Below, in pieces: positions 52,124-60,963 of a DNA stretch of 64,000 nucleotides (position 1 is the stretch's first letter; the number at the start of each line of letters is the position of its first letter). Both the position numbers and the translations under genes were made by a program. Source of the stretch: Mycobacterium bourgelatii (lineage in GTDB: Bacteria; Actinomycetota; Actinomycetes; Mycobacteriales; Mycobacteriaceae); the NCBI RefSeq assembly GCF_010723575.1, contig NZ_BLKZ01000001.1, positions 4,464,001-4,528,000 of the forward strand. The letters are read 5' to 3'. The notes beneath the pieces are model-generated. The model ran no database searches. It was not told the DNA's origin and saw only the letters and a list, made by a program, of their open reading frames with translations.

Positions 52124-52147
52124 AAAGTTATAAAGTTAGTAAAGTTA
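52124..52147. promoter_or_regulatory. Three direct repeats of AAAGTTA before Rieske gene
   Basis: AAAGTTA occurs at 52124-52130, 52132-52138 and 52141-52147 (periods 8 and 9 bp), 32 bp before the start codon. It is a sharply AT-rich patch in GC-rich DNA, containing TATAAA. It may bind an activator or form the promoter itself. Confidence 0.45.
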
Positions 52148-52178
52148 GAGCGGAGCGCGACTGTAACGGGAGTTCAGG

Positions 52179-53318
52179 ATGGATCGCGACCAACTCATCG
52201 ACCTCACCCGGCGGGCCCTGAAGCTGGCTCGCGACAACACCACCGACCTCGCCGAAAAACAACACACGGTCGACGCGCGCGAGTACACGTCGCGGGAAAG
52301 ACACGAACGCGATCGGGCGATGTTGATGTCCAGCCCGCAACTGGTCGGCTACGCGTCGGAACTACCGGGACCCGGGAGCTACTGCACCAAGACGGTCATG
52401 GGCCGTTCCATCCTGCTCACCCGCACGACCGACGGAACGGTGAAGGCTTTCGACAACGTCTGCCTGCACCGGCAATCGCAAGTCGTGACGGGGTGCGGCA
52501 CCGCGAAGCGATTCACCTGCCCCTACCACTCGTGGACCTACGACAACACCGGGCGATTGGTGGGAGTTCCGGGGCGGGAGGGATTTCCCGACGTCACGCT
52601 GAAGTCCGACGGATTGACCGAACTCCCGGCCACGGAGTTCGCCGGATTCCTTTGGATAGCACTGAATCCGGGCACCCATCTCGACGTCGCGGCACACTTG
52701 GGCGACCTCGCCGACGAGCTCGACTCGTGGGGCATCGGCCGCTGGTCTCCGCTCGGCGAGAAGGTCCTCGACTCCCCCATCAACTGGAAGCTGGCCGTCG
52801 ACACGTTCGCCGAGAACTATCACTTCGCCACCGTGCACCGGCAGACCTTCGCCACCATCGCGCGGAGCAACTGCACGGTCTTCGACTCGTACGGCCCGCA
52901 CCACCGCTTGATCTTCCCGCTCAACGCCATCCTCGGCCTCGAGGACGTGCCCGAGGACAAGTGGGACCCGTTCCAGAACATGGTGGTGATCTACGCCCTG
53001 TTCCCCAACATCGTCATATCGGTGACGATCGCCAACGGCGAACTGTTCCGGGTTTATCCCGGAACCGAACCCGGCAGATCCATTACCGTGCACCAGAACT
53101 CGACGCCGTTGGACCTGTCGGACGAGTCGGTGGCCGCCGGCGCCCAAGCCGTATTCGAATACGCCCACGCCACCGTTCGCGATGAGGACTATCGGCTCGT
53201 CGAAGCCCTGCAGGCAAACCTCGAATCCGGTGCGCGCGAAAAGCTGGTTTTCGGCCGCAACGAACCGGGGTTGCAGCATCGACACATGGCTTGGGAGGAA
53301 GCGCTGTCAAGACTCTGA
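52179..53318 (+). CDS. Aromatic-ring-hydroxylating dioxygenase alpha subunit (Rieske)
   Basis: A 379-residue Rieske oxygenase. The [2Fe-2S] ligands are CLH (~95) and CPYH (~114), with a 16-residue gap. Mononuclear iron ligands are His pair in ENYHFATVH (~205-212), with the carboxylate further on. RHO alpha-subunit C-terminal domain. No beta subunit, ferredoxin or reductase is adjacent on this strand, so electrons must come from elsewhere; the ferredoxin at 60412 is a candidate. Its last 12 bp overlap the convergent lipocalin-like gene. Substrate unknown. Confidence 0.88.
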   Translation: MDRDQLIDLTRRALKLARDNTTDLAEKQHTVDAREYTSRERHERDRAMLMSSPQLVGYASELPGPGSYCTKTVMGRSILLTRTTDGTVKAFDNVCLHRQSQVVTGCGTAKRFTCPYHSWTYDNTGRLVGVPGREGFPDVTLKSDGLTELPATEFAGFLWIALNPGTHLDVAAHLGDLADELDSWGIGRWSPLGEKVLDSPINWKLAVDTFAENYHFATVHRQTFATIARSNCTVFDSYGPHHRLIFPLNAILGLEDVPEDKWDPFQNMVVIYALFPNIVISVTIANGELFRVYPGTEPGRSITVHQNSTPLDLSDESVAAGAQAVFEYAHATVRDEDYRLVEALQANLESGAREKLVFGRNEPGLQHRHMAWEEALSRL

Positions 53319-54632
53319 CAGCGCGGTCACCAGGTCGTCGATGATGGTCGCCGCCAGGGCTTGTTGGCCGGGGCGTAGTTTCGTCAACAACTCCGCAGCC
53401 TCGGCTCGCCGGCCGGACGACACCAGTGGCCTGAGTTCGTCGGCAACGTCGGGCAACTCCGTCGCGAGCACATCGACCAGTTCCCAATCCCGGTACAGCG
53501 CCAGCGAACGCTCGTTGAAGGCGAACGCCGACACCGGCTGCCCAGCCAAGGAACCCCGGTATCGATACGGGCCTTCCATGTATTCGATGGGCAGCCCGTG
53601 TGCGGGCGCCGGTACCAAAGGTTCACCGACGATGTCCAACCCCAGTGCAGCACAGGTGATCCGGTGCCCATCCGGCAGATACCTCGCCGACGTCGGCGGG
53701 CGGATCAGCGGGCGGATCGAATCCGGCCAGCGGACATAGCTGTCGACCGTGACCTCGAAGTCCTCGGCACACTCCGGCGGTTTGGCCGAGTTGGGGTGAC
53801 TCGTCGTTATTCCGGTAAACCGTTGCAGCGCATTGCCGTCTGCGCGATGAAATTGGCGCCAGATACTCATGTCGACGCCGTTGTCGAAATTGATCGTGCG
53901 CCATTCGTGCGACCTGGTCCGGGGAGGTTCGCCCGTCCCGCCACCGGCATACTTCGGAAACCATTGCCGGTCAACGTGTCCGGCGGTACCGCGGACCCGT
54001 TCCGATCGGGCGCCCCAGCGCAGCCTTCCAGTCATCACCATGCCGGTCTGGAAGTAGGAATAGGTGTCGTCTTGGCCGAAACAGGCGATCTTGCCGTTGT
54101 AGGTGGACGCGCCCAATGGCGTCGGCGCCCGCGTCGGGGTAACCGAAAGGTCCAACTCCATTGATTGCCCGGCCTGGTCCGTCCCGACCAGGCTGACGCG
54201 GTAGGTGTAGGGCAGCAGTTCCCCAGCCTCGTCGCGGCAGGTGGTCCACGACACGGCTCCGGCGTCACTTCGGTAGACGAGATCGAGGTAACCCGTCGCG
54301 GCGGCCAACTTCGGCTCTGCACCCGGCTGGATGCTGGCCGGCGGCATGTCGTAATCGGTGTAGGTCCCGTATTCGCCGGTGTCCAAATCGAATAACGCCA
54401 TGGTGTAGAAGTCGGCCACCACCGAACCCCCGGGCCGGTTCTTGTTGAAGATCGTCAGGAAGGCGAAGGACCGACCGGTATCGGGGGCGTCAAGCTGGCC
54501 CGCGATGAACCAGGTATCGGACTCCTGGTCCGGGTGTTCGCCCTCGGCAGCGGGAAACTGCAGCGACTCATCGCCAGGAACCAGATGAAAAGGGTAACTG
54601 CGCCAATCGTCAGTCAATGCCCCGCCTCGCAC
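53307..54632 (-). CDS. Lipocalin-like (CrtC/AttH family) hydratase-type protein
   Basis: A 441-residue protein made mostly of beta strands, with the CrtC/AttH-like features WFIAGQLDAPDTGRSFAFL near the N-terminus, then GTAGHVDRQWFPKYAGG and HEWRTINFDNGVDMSIWRQF in the middle. Relatives include carotenoid 1,2-hydratases and secreted AttH hydrolases. No signal peptide is seen. The start is uncertain: GTG at 54632 leaves a normal promoter gap; an ATG at 54707 would overlap the divergent ALDH start. A role in hydrating an isoprenoid-like substrate is inference. Confidence 0.68.
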   Translation of the reverse strand: MRGGALTDDWRSYPFHLVPGDESLQFPAAEGEHPDQESDTWFIAGQLDAPDTGRSFAFLTIFNKNRPGGSVVADFYTMALFDLDTGEYGTYTDYDMPPASIQPGAEPKLAAATGYLDLVYRSDAGAVSWTTCRDEAGELLPYTYRVSLVGTDQAGQSMELDLSVTPTRAPTPLGASTYNGKIACFGQDDTYSYFQTGMVMTGRLRWGARSERVRGTAGHVDRQWFPKYAGGGTGEPPRTRSHEWRTINFDNGVDMSIWRQFHRADGNALQRFTGITTSHPNSAKPPECAEDFEVTVDSYVRWPDSIRPLIRPPTSARYLPDGHRITCAALGLDIVGEPLVPAPAHGLPIEYMEGPYRYRGSLAGQPVSAFAFNERSLALYRDWELVDVLATELPDVADELRPLVSSGRRAEAAELLTKLRPGQQALAATIIDDLVTALSES

Positions 54633-54647
54633 AGCGAAATATGGCTT

Positions 54648-54675
54648 TTTTGCTATGTTAGCATCAATAGCGAAA
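54648..54675. promoter_or_regulatory. Inverted repeat between lipocalin-like and ALDH genes
   Basis: Arms TTTTGCTAT (54648-54656) and ATAGCGAAA (54667-54675) match at 8 of 9 pairs around a 10-nt spacer. It sits in the 73-bp gap between divergent genes and could be a shared operator. Confidence 0.5.
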
Positions 54676-54705
54676 TGCCGTTTCCTGCCCAAAGGTAGCG
54701 CTCCC

Positions 54706-56193
54706 ATGGCGGAGAATCCCCACCGTTCGTACGACGAACTGTTCATCGGTGGACGTTGGCGCAAACCCAGCACGACAGAACGACTTGCCGTCATCTCCCC
54801 ACATTCCGAAGAGCCGATCGGCCATGTCCCGGCTGCGGGGCCAGCGGATATCGAGGCCGCCATCACCGCTGCCCGCACCGCGTTCGATCACGGGCCCTGG
54901 CCGCGGATGGAACCGCAACAGCGCATGCGCAAGATCGAGGGGCTAGCCGCGATTTACGGACGCCAGCTCGACGCCATGGCCGACCTGATCACCGCCGAAA
55001 TGGGCTCACCACGCAGTTTCAGCAGGTTGGGCCAAGCGGCCGGGGCGGCTTCGATGATCCATCTGGCCTTGGCAGTGGCCCGCGACTTTCCCTGGGCAGA
55101 ACGACGTCAGGGCGTGCTTGGTGAGGCGCACCTCCGCCGGGCGCCCGTGGGCGTGGTGGGTGCGATCGTGCCGTGGAACGTGCCGCAATGCCTGATCATG
55201 CCCAAACTCATTCCCGCGCTCATCGCCGGCTGCTCGGTGGTGCTCAAACCAGCGCCCGAAACGCCTTTGGACGCTTTGTGGTTGGCCGAGATGATCGAAC
55301 AGGCCGACCTGCCCGAAGGTGTGGTTTCGGTGGTCACCGGCGGTCCGGACGTTGGCGAAGCACTGGTGCGCCACCCGGCGGTGGACAAGATCGCGTTCAC
55401 CGGCTCCAGTGCGACCGGGCGGCGCATCGCCGCAATCTGCGGAGAGCAGCTGAAGCGGGTGAGCCTGGAATTGGGCGGCAAATCGGCAGCGATCATCCTC
55501 GACGACGCGGACCTCGACAAGACCGTCGCCGGTCTCAAGACCGCGGGGCTGATGAACAACGGCCAGGCCTGTGTTGCGCAGACCCGCATCCTGGTCAGCG
55601 AACGCCGCCACGACGAGGTCGTCGACGCGCTGGCCGACATGATGTCGGCACTGCACGTCGGTGATCCATCCGAGGAGAAGACCGACATCGGACCCCTTGT
55701 CGCACAACGGCAACAACGTCGGGTGCAGGACTACATCCGCTCCGGCCAGCAGGAGGGCGCACGCCTCGTCGTCGGCGGTGACGACCGCCCGGTGGAACGC
55801 GGCTGGTATGTGCGCCCAACCCTTTTCACCGACGCCACCAACGACATGCGGATCGCGCGGGAGGAGATTTTCGGCCCGGTCCTGACGGTGCTTACCTACC
55901 AGGACGAAGACGACGCCGTCCGGATCGCCAACGACAGCGACTACGGCTTGGCCGGTTCGGTCTGGACCGCCGATACCGCCCACGGCTTGGATATCGCAAG
56001 CCGGGTGCGGACCGGCACCTACGGCATCAACATGTACATGCTCGACATCAGCACGCCATTCGGCGGATTCAAGCATTCGGGCATCGGACGCGAATTCGGA
56101 CCGGAGGGCCTCGACGAGTACGTTGAACTGCAGGCCGTGATCTGCAACGGAAAAATGCCGCCGCTCAACGGGGTTCGGGCAGCTGCAGAGTGA
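54706..56193 (+). CDS. Aldehyde dehydrogenase (NAD-dependent)
   Basis: A 495-residue ALDH-superfamily enzyme: VPWNVPQ (~156), nucleotide-binding FTGSSATGRRIA (~231), general base Glu255 in LELGGKS and catalytic Cys289 in NNGQACVAQTR. C-terminal EIFGPVLTV and GGFKHSGIGREFG motifs are present. The ATG at 54706 begins MAENPHRSY; the in-frame start at 54655 lies inside the inverted repeat and is unlikely. Its 3' end overlaps the convergent MaoC gene by 29 bp. Would oxidise an aldehyde intermediate of the local pathway. Confidence 0.94.
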   Translation: MAENPHRSYDELFIGGRWRKPSTTERLAVISPHSEEPIGHVPAAGPADIEAAITAARTAFDHGPWPRMEPQQRMRKIEGLAAIYGRQLDAMADLITAEMGSPRSFSRLGQAAGAASMIHLALAVARDFPWAERRQGVLGEAHLRRAPVGVVGAIVPWNVPQCLIMPKLIPALIAGCSVVLKPAPETPLDALWLAEMIEQADLPEGVVSVVTGGPDVGEALVRHPAVDKIAFTGSSATGRRIAAICGEQLKRVSLELGGKSAAIILDDADLDKTVAGLKTAGLMNNGQACVAQTRILVSERRHDEVVDALADMMSALHVGDPSEEKTDIGPLVAQRQQRRVQDYIRSGQQEGARLVVGGDDRPVERGWYVRPTLFTDATNDMRIAREEIFGPVLTVLTYQDEDDAVRIANDSDYGLAGSVWTADTAHGLDIASRVRTGTYGINMYMLDISTPFGGFKHSGIGREFGPEGLDEYVELQAVICNGKMPPLNGVRAAAE

Positions 56194-56611
56194 TCTCGAC
56201 CGGGCAGCACAAAGCGCCGTGCTGGTTGGTCACTTCGATCTGGAGATCGACCAGGTAGCGCGGCGGATCGACGGTGGTGTCGCATCGCTTGGCCACCGCC
56301 CTACCCCGGCCAACCATGGTGTCGCCCGCATAGATGGAGCCTGTCAACCGCATGGACCGACGCACCACGCGACTGCCCGGGCCCGCCCAGTCGGTCGCGA
56401 TGCGGTCGGCGAACCCCGCCAGGTGCATGGTGTTGACGTAAATAGTTGGGTTGCCTTGACTTTGGGCATAGGCGGGATCGAAATGGCCGGGAAAGTAGTC
56501 CCAAGTCGCTCCGGCGTTTTCCACCACGCGTTGATAAGTGATTTCGTCGGTGACCTCGGGCAGGTCAACAGGTACGCTCAGAGCATTCCAATCGAGATCC
56601 ACCGACGTCAT
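56165..56611 (-). CDS. MaoC-like hot-dog hydratase/dehydratase subunit
   Basis: A 148-residue single hot-dog protein with WDYFPGHFDPAYAQSQG and IYVNTMHLAGFADR. It overlaps the next hot-dog gene by 4 bp, and the two probably form a heterodimer like other split actinobacterial (R)-hydratases (HadAB or ChsH1/H2 type). Catalytic Asp/His may lie in GHFDPAYA. Acts on an enoyl-CoA, probably made after the local CoA ligase. Confidence 0.78.
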   Translation of the reverse strand: MTSVDLDWNALSVPVDLPEVTDEITYQRVVENAGATWDYFPGHFDPAYAQSQGNPTIYVNTMHLAGFADRIATDWAGPGSRVVRRSMRLTGSIYAGDTMVGRGRAVAKRCDTTVDPPRYLVDLQIEVTNQHGALCCPVEITLQLPEPR

Positions 56612-57144
56612 GACGACGCCTCAGGAGTGAAGCGGAACAACGTGTTTCGAGACCTGGCCACCACCGCGCCATCCTGGCGGCGATATGTCTCCAACGTCTC
56701 GACGAAGTGTCCGACACCGAGACGGGTCCGCTTCTCCGGCGACACCGAGACCAACTCCTCGACCGCCGTGAGCAGATCCCCCTCGATGATGGGCTGCAGC
56801 AACTCGACATCGTTGGCCGCGTTGATGAACGTCGTACCCGGCAACGGCACCCGTAGCGCGAGCGATGCCGCCGGCGGACGCCCACCCGGCTGCCAAGGCG
56901 GAGGAACCAGCCATCCCATCAACAAGGCCGGCGGTGCCAGCAAACCGCCCCACTGTTGCCGCGCATACTCGGCGTCCCAGTACGAACGATTCCCGTCACG
57001 TACCAACGAGGCGAACAGCTGGATGCGCGCGCCGCTGACCGCCGTCGCCGCGGTGCGCGGTTCGCCCGCGGTGCCGACCATCCGCAACGCATCCTCGTAG
57101 CTACCGAACGCCAGTTGGTAACTCAGGCCGCGGTCCACGTGCAT
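56608..57144 (-). CDS. FAS1_DH-type MaoC N-terminal hot-dog subunit
   Basis: A 178-residue protein with DRGLSYQLAFGSYEDALRMVG and WDAEYARQQWGGLLAPPALL, as in the N-terminal MaoC (FAS1_DH) family, and LPGTTFINAANDVELLQPIIEGD. ATG at 57144. It follows the SnoaL-like gene by 7 bp and overlaps its partner hot-dog gene (ATGA). Confidence 0.8.
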   Translation of the reverse strand: MHVDRGLSYQLAFGSYEDALRMVGTAGEPRTAATAVSGARIQLFASLVRDGNRSYWDAEYARQQWGGLLAPPALLMGWLVPPPWQPGGRPPAASLALRVPLPGTTFINAANDVELLQPIIEGDLLTAVEELVSVSPEKRTRLGVGHFVETLETYRRQDGAVVARSRNTLFRFTPEASS

Positions 57145-57151
57145 GTTCCGT

Positions 57152-57574
57152 TCACATCACCGGATGGGCGCTCGGCACCGAATCCCATTGGAGTTCACGG
57201 GATGTGAAGTACCAACCGCCGCGCTCATAGATCAGCCGATCGGAGGACGTCCCGGTGGCTCGCAGCGTCGTTTCGTCATACACCTTGGCGTACAGCACGA
57301 CAACGCACCGTTGCGTCGCATTGACCCCGTCGACGTGGATCTCGTGGTCGACACTGACCAGGCGCTGCCCATTGCCGCCGTCGAAAGCCGCACGCAAATC
57401 GGTGAATGTCTCGCCATCTCGGATGAAAGTGGCGCCGGAGTGACGGAAGGTGGCGATCCACGCGTCGCGGTCGCCAGCGGAGTAGGCCCTGTTGTGTCGG
57501 GCGGTCAGGTCCAAGATGGCGGCGCGCCCCGTGGCGGCATGCAGCATCTGGTGTTCCTGGTAGGTCATGGTCAT
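57152..57574 (-). CDS. SnoaL/NTF2-like protein
   Basis: A 140-residue cone-fold protein: LTARHNRAYSAGDRDAWIATF, SGATFIRDGETFTDL and the C-terminal strand WYFTSRELQWDS. GGAG 6 nt before the ATG. Similar small proteins act as isomerases or dehydratases in catabolic and steroid gene sets; activity cannot be told here. Co-transcribed with the CoA ligase (40 bp) and the hot-dog pair. Confidence 0.75.
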   Translation of the reverse strand: MTMTYQEHQMLHAATGRAAILDLTARHNRAYSAGDRDAWIATFRHSGATFIRDGETFTDLRAAFDGGNGQRLVSVDHEIHVDGVNATQRCVVVLYAKVYDETTLRATGTSSDRLIYERGGWYFTSRELQWDSVPSAHPVM

Positions 57575-57614
57575 TTCTGTTCTCCAATTTCCCTGGGACC
57601 TGACGAAACCCTAC

Positions 57615-59171
57615 TCACCGACTGACGACGTATCCGTGATCTTCACGATCCCACGCGGCGGGGCTGAGACCTCGGGCACGCAGCAGGTCTTTGCGTATCC
57701 GTCCGATGCCGTTTCTGGGAAGTTCGTCGACGATGTCGACGTAGCGCGGGACGCAGAAGTACGGCATGCGGGCGGCACAGAAGTCCAGCAAGTCCGCGGA
57801 ATCCAGTGTGGCGCCGGGGCGCAATGTCAGGACTATCAAGATGTCGTCCTCACCCACATCGCTGGCGACGGCGACGGCGGCGGCTTCGGCCACGGCAGGG
57901 TGGTCCATGACGACCTTCTCGACTTCTACCGAGGAGACGTTCTCACCGCGCCGGCGCAGCGAATCCTTGACGCGGTCCACGTAGGTCAGGTTCGCATCCG
58001 CATCGACTCGGCCCAGGTCCCCGGTGCGAAACCACTCATCGTGGCGGTGCACCTGTAACCGGTCACCGACGTAGCCTTCACTCATTACGTGTGGATACCT
58101 CGGCCGACAGGCGATTTCGCCGACAGCCCCGGCCGGGACCGGGGACCCGTCCTCGTCGACGATCCGCACGTCGAAGTTCGGGTTGAGACGTCCAGATGTT
58201 CCGGGCACGCCGTCTTCGGCAACACCCTTGACGGCGATGGGAAAGGCTTCGGTCATCCCGTACATCGTCACAATGCGGCAGCCATAACGCTTTTCGATCT
58301 CGCGGTAGGCCTTGGCGTCGATCGGTGCCGCGGAGATGAACCGCAGCGGCAGGTCCGCGTCCCGCTGATCCGGTGGCAGGCTTTGCAGCATCGACACCAT
58401 GGCACCGGCGCCGAAGAAGCCGACGGCACCGCGAACACGCACGTCATCCCACACCTCGGTCGGATGGAAAGCATCCGCTAGCACCGTTGTTCCGCCGATC
58501 AGCATCGGCGCCAGCACGCTGGGTGCGGCGCTCAAATGGAACAGGGGCATCGCCGTCCACAGTGTCTCACCAGGGGCGAATTCCCAGGCCGAGGCAGCGG
58601 TTGCGGCCACTGTGAACAGGTAATGCCATGACGTGGCAACCGCTTTCGACGGTCCGGTGGTGCCGGAGGTGAAGAACAGCGCGCCGACGGCTTCAGGCTC
58701 GGCGGCCTGGACTACCTCAGCGCCAGGGATGTCTGGCCAATCCTCCGGCGTCACAACGGTTGCCACGGTGTCGAGCCTGTCAAGAACTTCGTCGAGGCGT
58801 GGGCGCCGCTGTGCGTCGGTGAAGATCACCTTGGCTTGCGACAGCCGAAGGTTGTGCAGCAGGAAGTCACCCTTGTTGGCGGCGTTGACCGCCGCGCTCA
58901 ACGCGCCGATCCGCGCCGCACCCAGCCAAAGGTAGACCCATTCCGGACAGGTGCCGGAGAACAGCGCCACGCAGTCGCCGCGACCGATACCCCACTCGCC
59001 CAACAGTTTTACCGCCACGAGAGACCGCTGCCGCATCTGCTCGAAGGTGATATCGGTGCCGGCGATCGACATCATCACCCGGTCGGGATGCTGCTCGGCT
59101 CTGCGATCAAGCACCGCCGGTACGGTGAATCGCTCGACGCCGAAGTCGGCGGGACCCAAGGGTCCGCTCAT
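57615..59171 (-). CDS. Acyl-CoA synthetase (AMP-forming, class I adenylate-forming)
   Basis: A 518-residue ligase. The P-loop-like A3 motif FFTSGTTGPSKAV is near residue 170, A5 MYGMTEAFP near 305, and the hinge/A8 EWFRTGDLGRVDADANLTYVDRVKDSLRRRGENVSS near 400. A10 Lys is in GIGRIRKDLL near 503. It should make the CoA thioester of a carboxylate from the local pathway. Its ATG overlaps the Rieske stop by 1 base. Confidence 0.92.
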   Translation of the reverse strand: MSGPLGPADFGVERFTVPAVLDRRAEQHPDRVMMSIAGTDITFEQMRQRSLVAVKLLGEWGIGRGDCVALFSGTCPEWVYLWLGAARIGALSAAVNAANKGDFLLHNLRLSQAKVIFTDAQRRPRLDEVLDRLDTVATVVTPEDWPDIPGAEVVQAAEPEAVGALFFTSGTTGPSKAVATSWHYLFTVAATAASAWEFAPGETLWTAMPLFHLSAAPSVLAPMLIGGTTVLADAFHPTEVWDDVRVRGAVGFFGAGAMVSMLQSLPPDQRDADLPLRFISAAPIDAKAYREIEKRYGCRIVTMYGMTEAFPIAVKGVAEDGVPGTSGRLNPNFDVRIVDEDGSPVPAGAVGEIACRPRYPHVMSEGYVGDRLQVHRHDEWFRTGDLGRVDADANLTYVDRVKDSLRRRGENVSSVEVEKVVMDHPAVAEAAAVAVASDVGEDDILIVLTLRPGATLDSADLLDFCAARMPYFCVPRYVDIVDELPRNGIGRIRKDLLRARGLSPAAWDREDHGYVVSR

Positions 59172-60283
59172 TAGGCGTGCGCGGCAGCGGGGTCGGGCTG
59201 GCCTTCGGGGGTATAACCAAAGTCGTCGGGCGATGGCTCTTTACCAGGATAGAAGCGATGCGCCCAACGGCGCAGAGCCGCATAGTCGTGCGCCTCCTCG
59301 GGCGCCAGATTGGGCTTCTCCAGGTATTTCATGTTCTCCCAGGTGAAGAAGTCCTGTTTGATGACCTCTTGTTGCAGTGCAAGGAACCTGGCGGCACGTC
59401 CGGTGGGCACATCGCCGGTGTCGCCGGGCTCGCGGATGGAGGCCTGGGTGTAGAAGTAGTCGGTGTAGTCCTCGTCGACCGGTGTCTGCCCGGTGACCTG
59501 GACGGTGGCCACCAGCTCGCTGGGAAAGCGCACGATGCCCAGTCCCAGTGAGTAGTTGTCGTAGATGATCTTGGCGTCGACCGGTCCGTTGGGCGTCAAC
59601 CAAGTCTTCGCCCGGCCGCCTCCGAAATTGGCGTTGACGGTCGCGTGCAGGTGATAGCCGGAGACTTCGAACGAGGCGGTGTTGGCGGGGTTGGCGGCCT
59701 TGTGCACGTACTGGACGTGGTACGGGTCGGCGGCGTTCTCGATGATCATCTGCGCATGCACCTTGACCCGGTTGACCATCCGGGTGTGCGGGTGCAGCGG
59801 GTAGTACTCGTCGGTCTCGAGTTCGGGCAGCACAGGCGGCTGCCAGTACGGCGGGCGGCCGTGGCGCTCGTGCCAAACCAGGATGAAGCCGTACCACTCC
59901 GTCACGGGATAGGTCCGGATGCGGACGTTGTTCTTGCAGCCGATCTTGCTGTACGGGATCAGGGCGTTGGTGCCGTCGCCACGCCACTGCCATCCGTGCC
60001 ACGGGCAAACGATGTGCTCGCCCTCCACCGTCCCGCCCACGCCCATGTTGGCACCGAGATGTTGGCAGTAGGCGTCCAGCGCGTGCACCTGGCCGGATGC
60101 GGTGCGAAACAGCACCAATTCCTCGCCGAAGTAGTGCACGCGCTTGACTTCTCCGGCGCCCAGATCGGAGGCGAAGGCGACGATGAACCACCCCGTCGGA
60201 AAGCGGTACTTCGACAGCGCGATGCCCGCCGGCCCGAACTCACGTTCCGACGGGTCTATGGAATCAGAAACGGTGTCCGTCAC
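59171..60283 (-). CDS. Rieske oxygenase, KshA-like
   Basis: A 370-residue Rieske non-haem iron oxygenase. The [2Fe-2S] ligands are CQH and CPWH with a KshA-like 17-residue gap. Iron ligands are in ENAADPYHVQYVH (His-X4-His). It resembles 3-ketosteroid 9-alpha-hydroxylase oxygenase subunits and other mycobacterial paralogues; the steroid substrate is not proven. GTG at 60283 is chosen because GGAGA lies 5 nt upstream; an ATG 16 codons earlier falls in AT-rich promoter-like DNA. No KshB reductase in the window. Confidence 0.87.
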   Translation of the reverse strand: MTDTVSDSIDPSEREFGPAGIALSKYRFPTGWFIVAFASDLGAGEVKRVHYFGEELVLFRTASGQVHALDAYCQHLGANMGVGGTVEGEHIVCPWHGWQWRGDGTNALIPYSKIGCKNNVRIRTYPVTEWYGFILVWHERHGRPPYWQPPVLPELETDEYYPLHPHTRMVNRVKVHAQMIIENAADPYHVQYVHKAANPANTASFEVSGYHLHATVNANFGGGRAKTWLTPNGPVDAKIIYDNYSLGLGIVRFPSELVATVQVTGQTPVDEDYTDYFYTQASIREPGDTGDVPTGRAARFLALQQEVIKQDFFTWENMKYLEKPNLAPEEAHDYAALRRWAHRFYPGKEPSPDDFGYTPEGQPDPAAAHA

Positions 60284-60308
60284 GAGCTCTCCGGTTCGAC
60301 GTCTTGGC

Positions 60309-60335
60309 TCTATTTTTACTATTTTAAGCATTCAA
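60309..60335 (-). promoter_or_regulatory. AT-rich promoter/operator before KshA-like gene
   Basis: A run of TATTTT-TAC-TATTTT type repeats with TTGAAT upstream (minus strand) lies 26-52 nt before the GTG. It separates the ferredoxin stop from the Rieske start, so the Rieske gene may have its own promoter. Confidence 0.35.
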
Positions 60336-60411
60336 CGTCAACGCGGCGGGCATGCCAAGCATCGCCCGTTGCAGCGCAATGCTTTTCGGCGTTGACCGCG
60401 ACGGCAGGTCG

Positions 60412-60603
60412 CTACTCGACGATCCGCAGGGCCGCTCTGGGGCACTGGTCCACCGCGGCGCGGACGTCGATCTCCCTATCCGGCGGCACCGGACCGTCGG
60501 CGATCTGCACTACGTCCTCGTCACCCAATACGAAAATGTCCGGGGCGATCGATTCGCAGAAACCGTTGGCCTCGCACATGTCCGCGTCGACAATTACCCG
60601 CAT
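60412..60603 (-). CDS. [3Fe-4S]-type ferredoxin
   Basis: A 63-residue ferredoxin: VDADMCEANGFC supplies two Cys (CX5C, the middle Cys of a 4Fe motif absent) and DQCPRAAL the third, typical of a [3Fe-4S] cluster. GGAG before the ATG. These proteins usually feed P450s; none is in the window, so it may serve a P450 encoded beyond it or one of the two Rieske enzymes. The IS110 element begins shortly upstream of its start. Confidence 0.9.
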   Translation of the reverse strand: MRVIVDADMCEANGFCESIAPDIFVLGDEDVVQIADGPVPPDREIDVRAAVDQCPRAALRIVE

Positions 60604-60963
60604 CGAACGCTCCTAATCGTTTAGTAGGGGTTGGTTACTGGTCGTGTAGGCCAGGGCGATTCCTGTGTGGTCTGCCGTTGGGTGATGCCTGGGAGCTCCC
60701 GGCGTATGACGCCTTATGAGAGAGCGGCGCGCCTGACGGCAGATCATGGCTTTCGGTGGTGGGATGCCGTTGCTCGAGCCCGCCACAGGGTCGACCTCCC
60801 GGCTAACGATCCCGAGCTTCGAGCTCTTCGAAAGAACGAGGCCCTGTGGTGTGCTGGAGTCACGGACGGCTAGTGAGATGACGGACCTTCGAGTCCTGCG
60901 ATTAGGGCGCCGCGTGACCCCATCAAGGCTCGTGACCGGTTGAGTGATCGAAGGAGCGGTAAT
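60604..60963. other. IS110 left end with possible bridge-RNA region
   Basis: About 360 bp without a gene separate the ferredoxin from the transposase start. It contains the palindrome GGGAGCTCCC (60691-60700) and further short stem-forming repeats around 60810-60840. In IS110-type elements with a left-end non-coding region, that region encodes the structured bridge RNA which directs target choice. The exact element boundary cannot be read. Confidence 0.3.

Noticed and set aside
54655..54705. Longer N-terminus for the aldehyde dehydrogenase
   Set aside because: The extra 17 codons lie in the inverted repeat and lack family similarity; MAENPHRSY at 54706 is the normal start.
60940..60963. Transposase start at the TTG at 60940
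   Set aside because: The TTG at 60964 has AAGGAG at proper spacing and begins at the DEDD domain; the earlier one has none.
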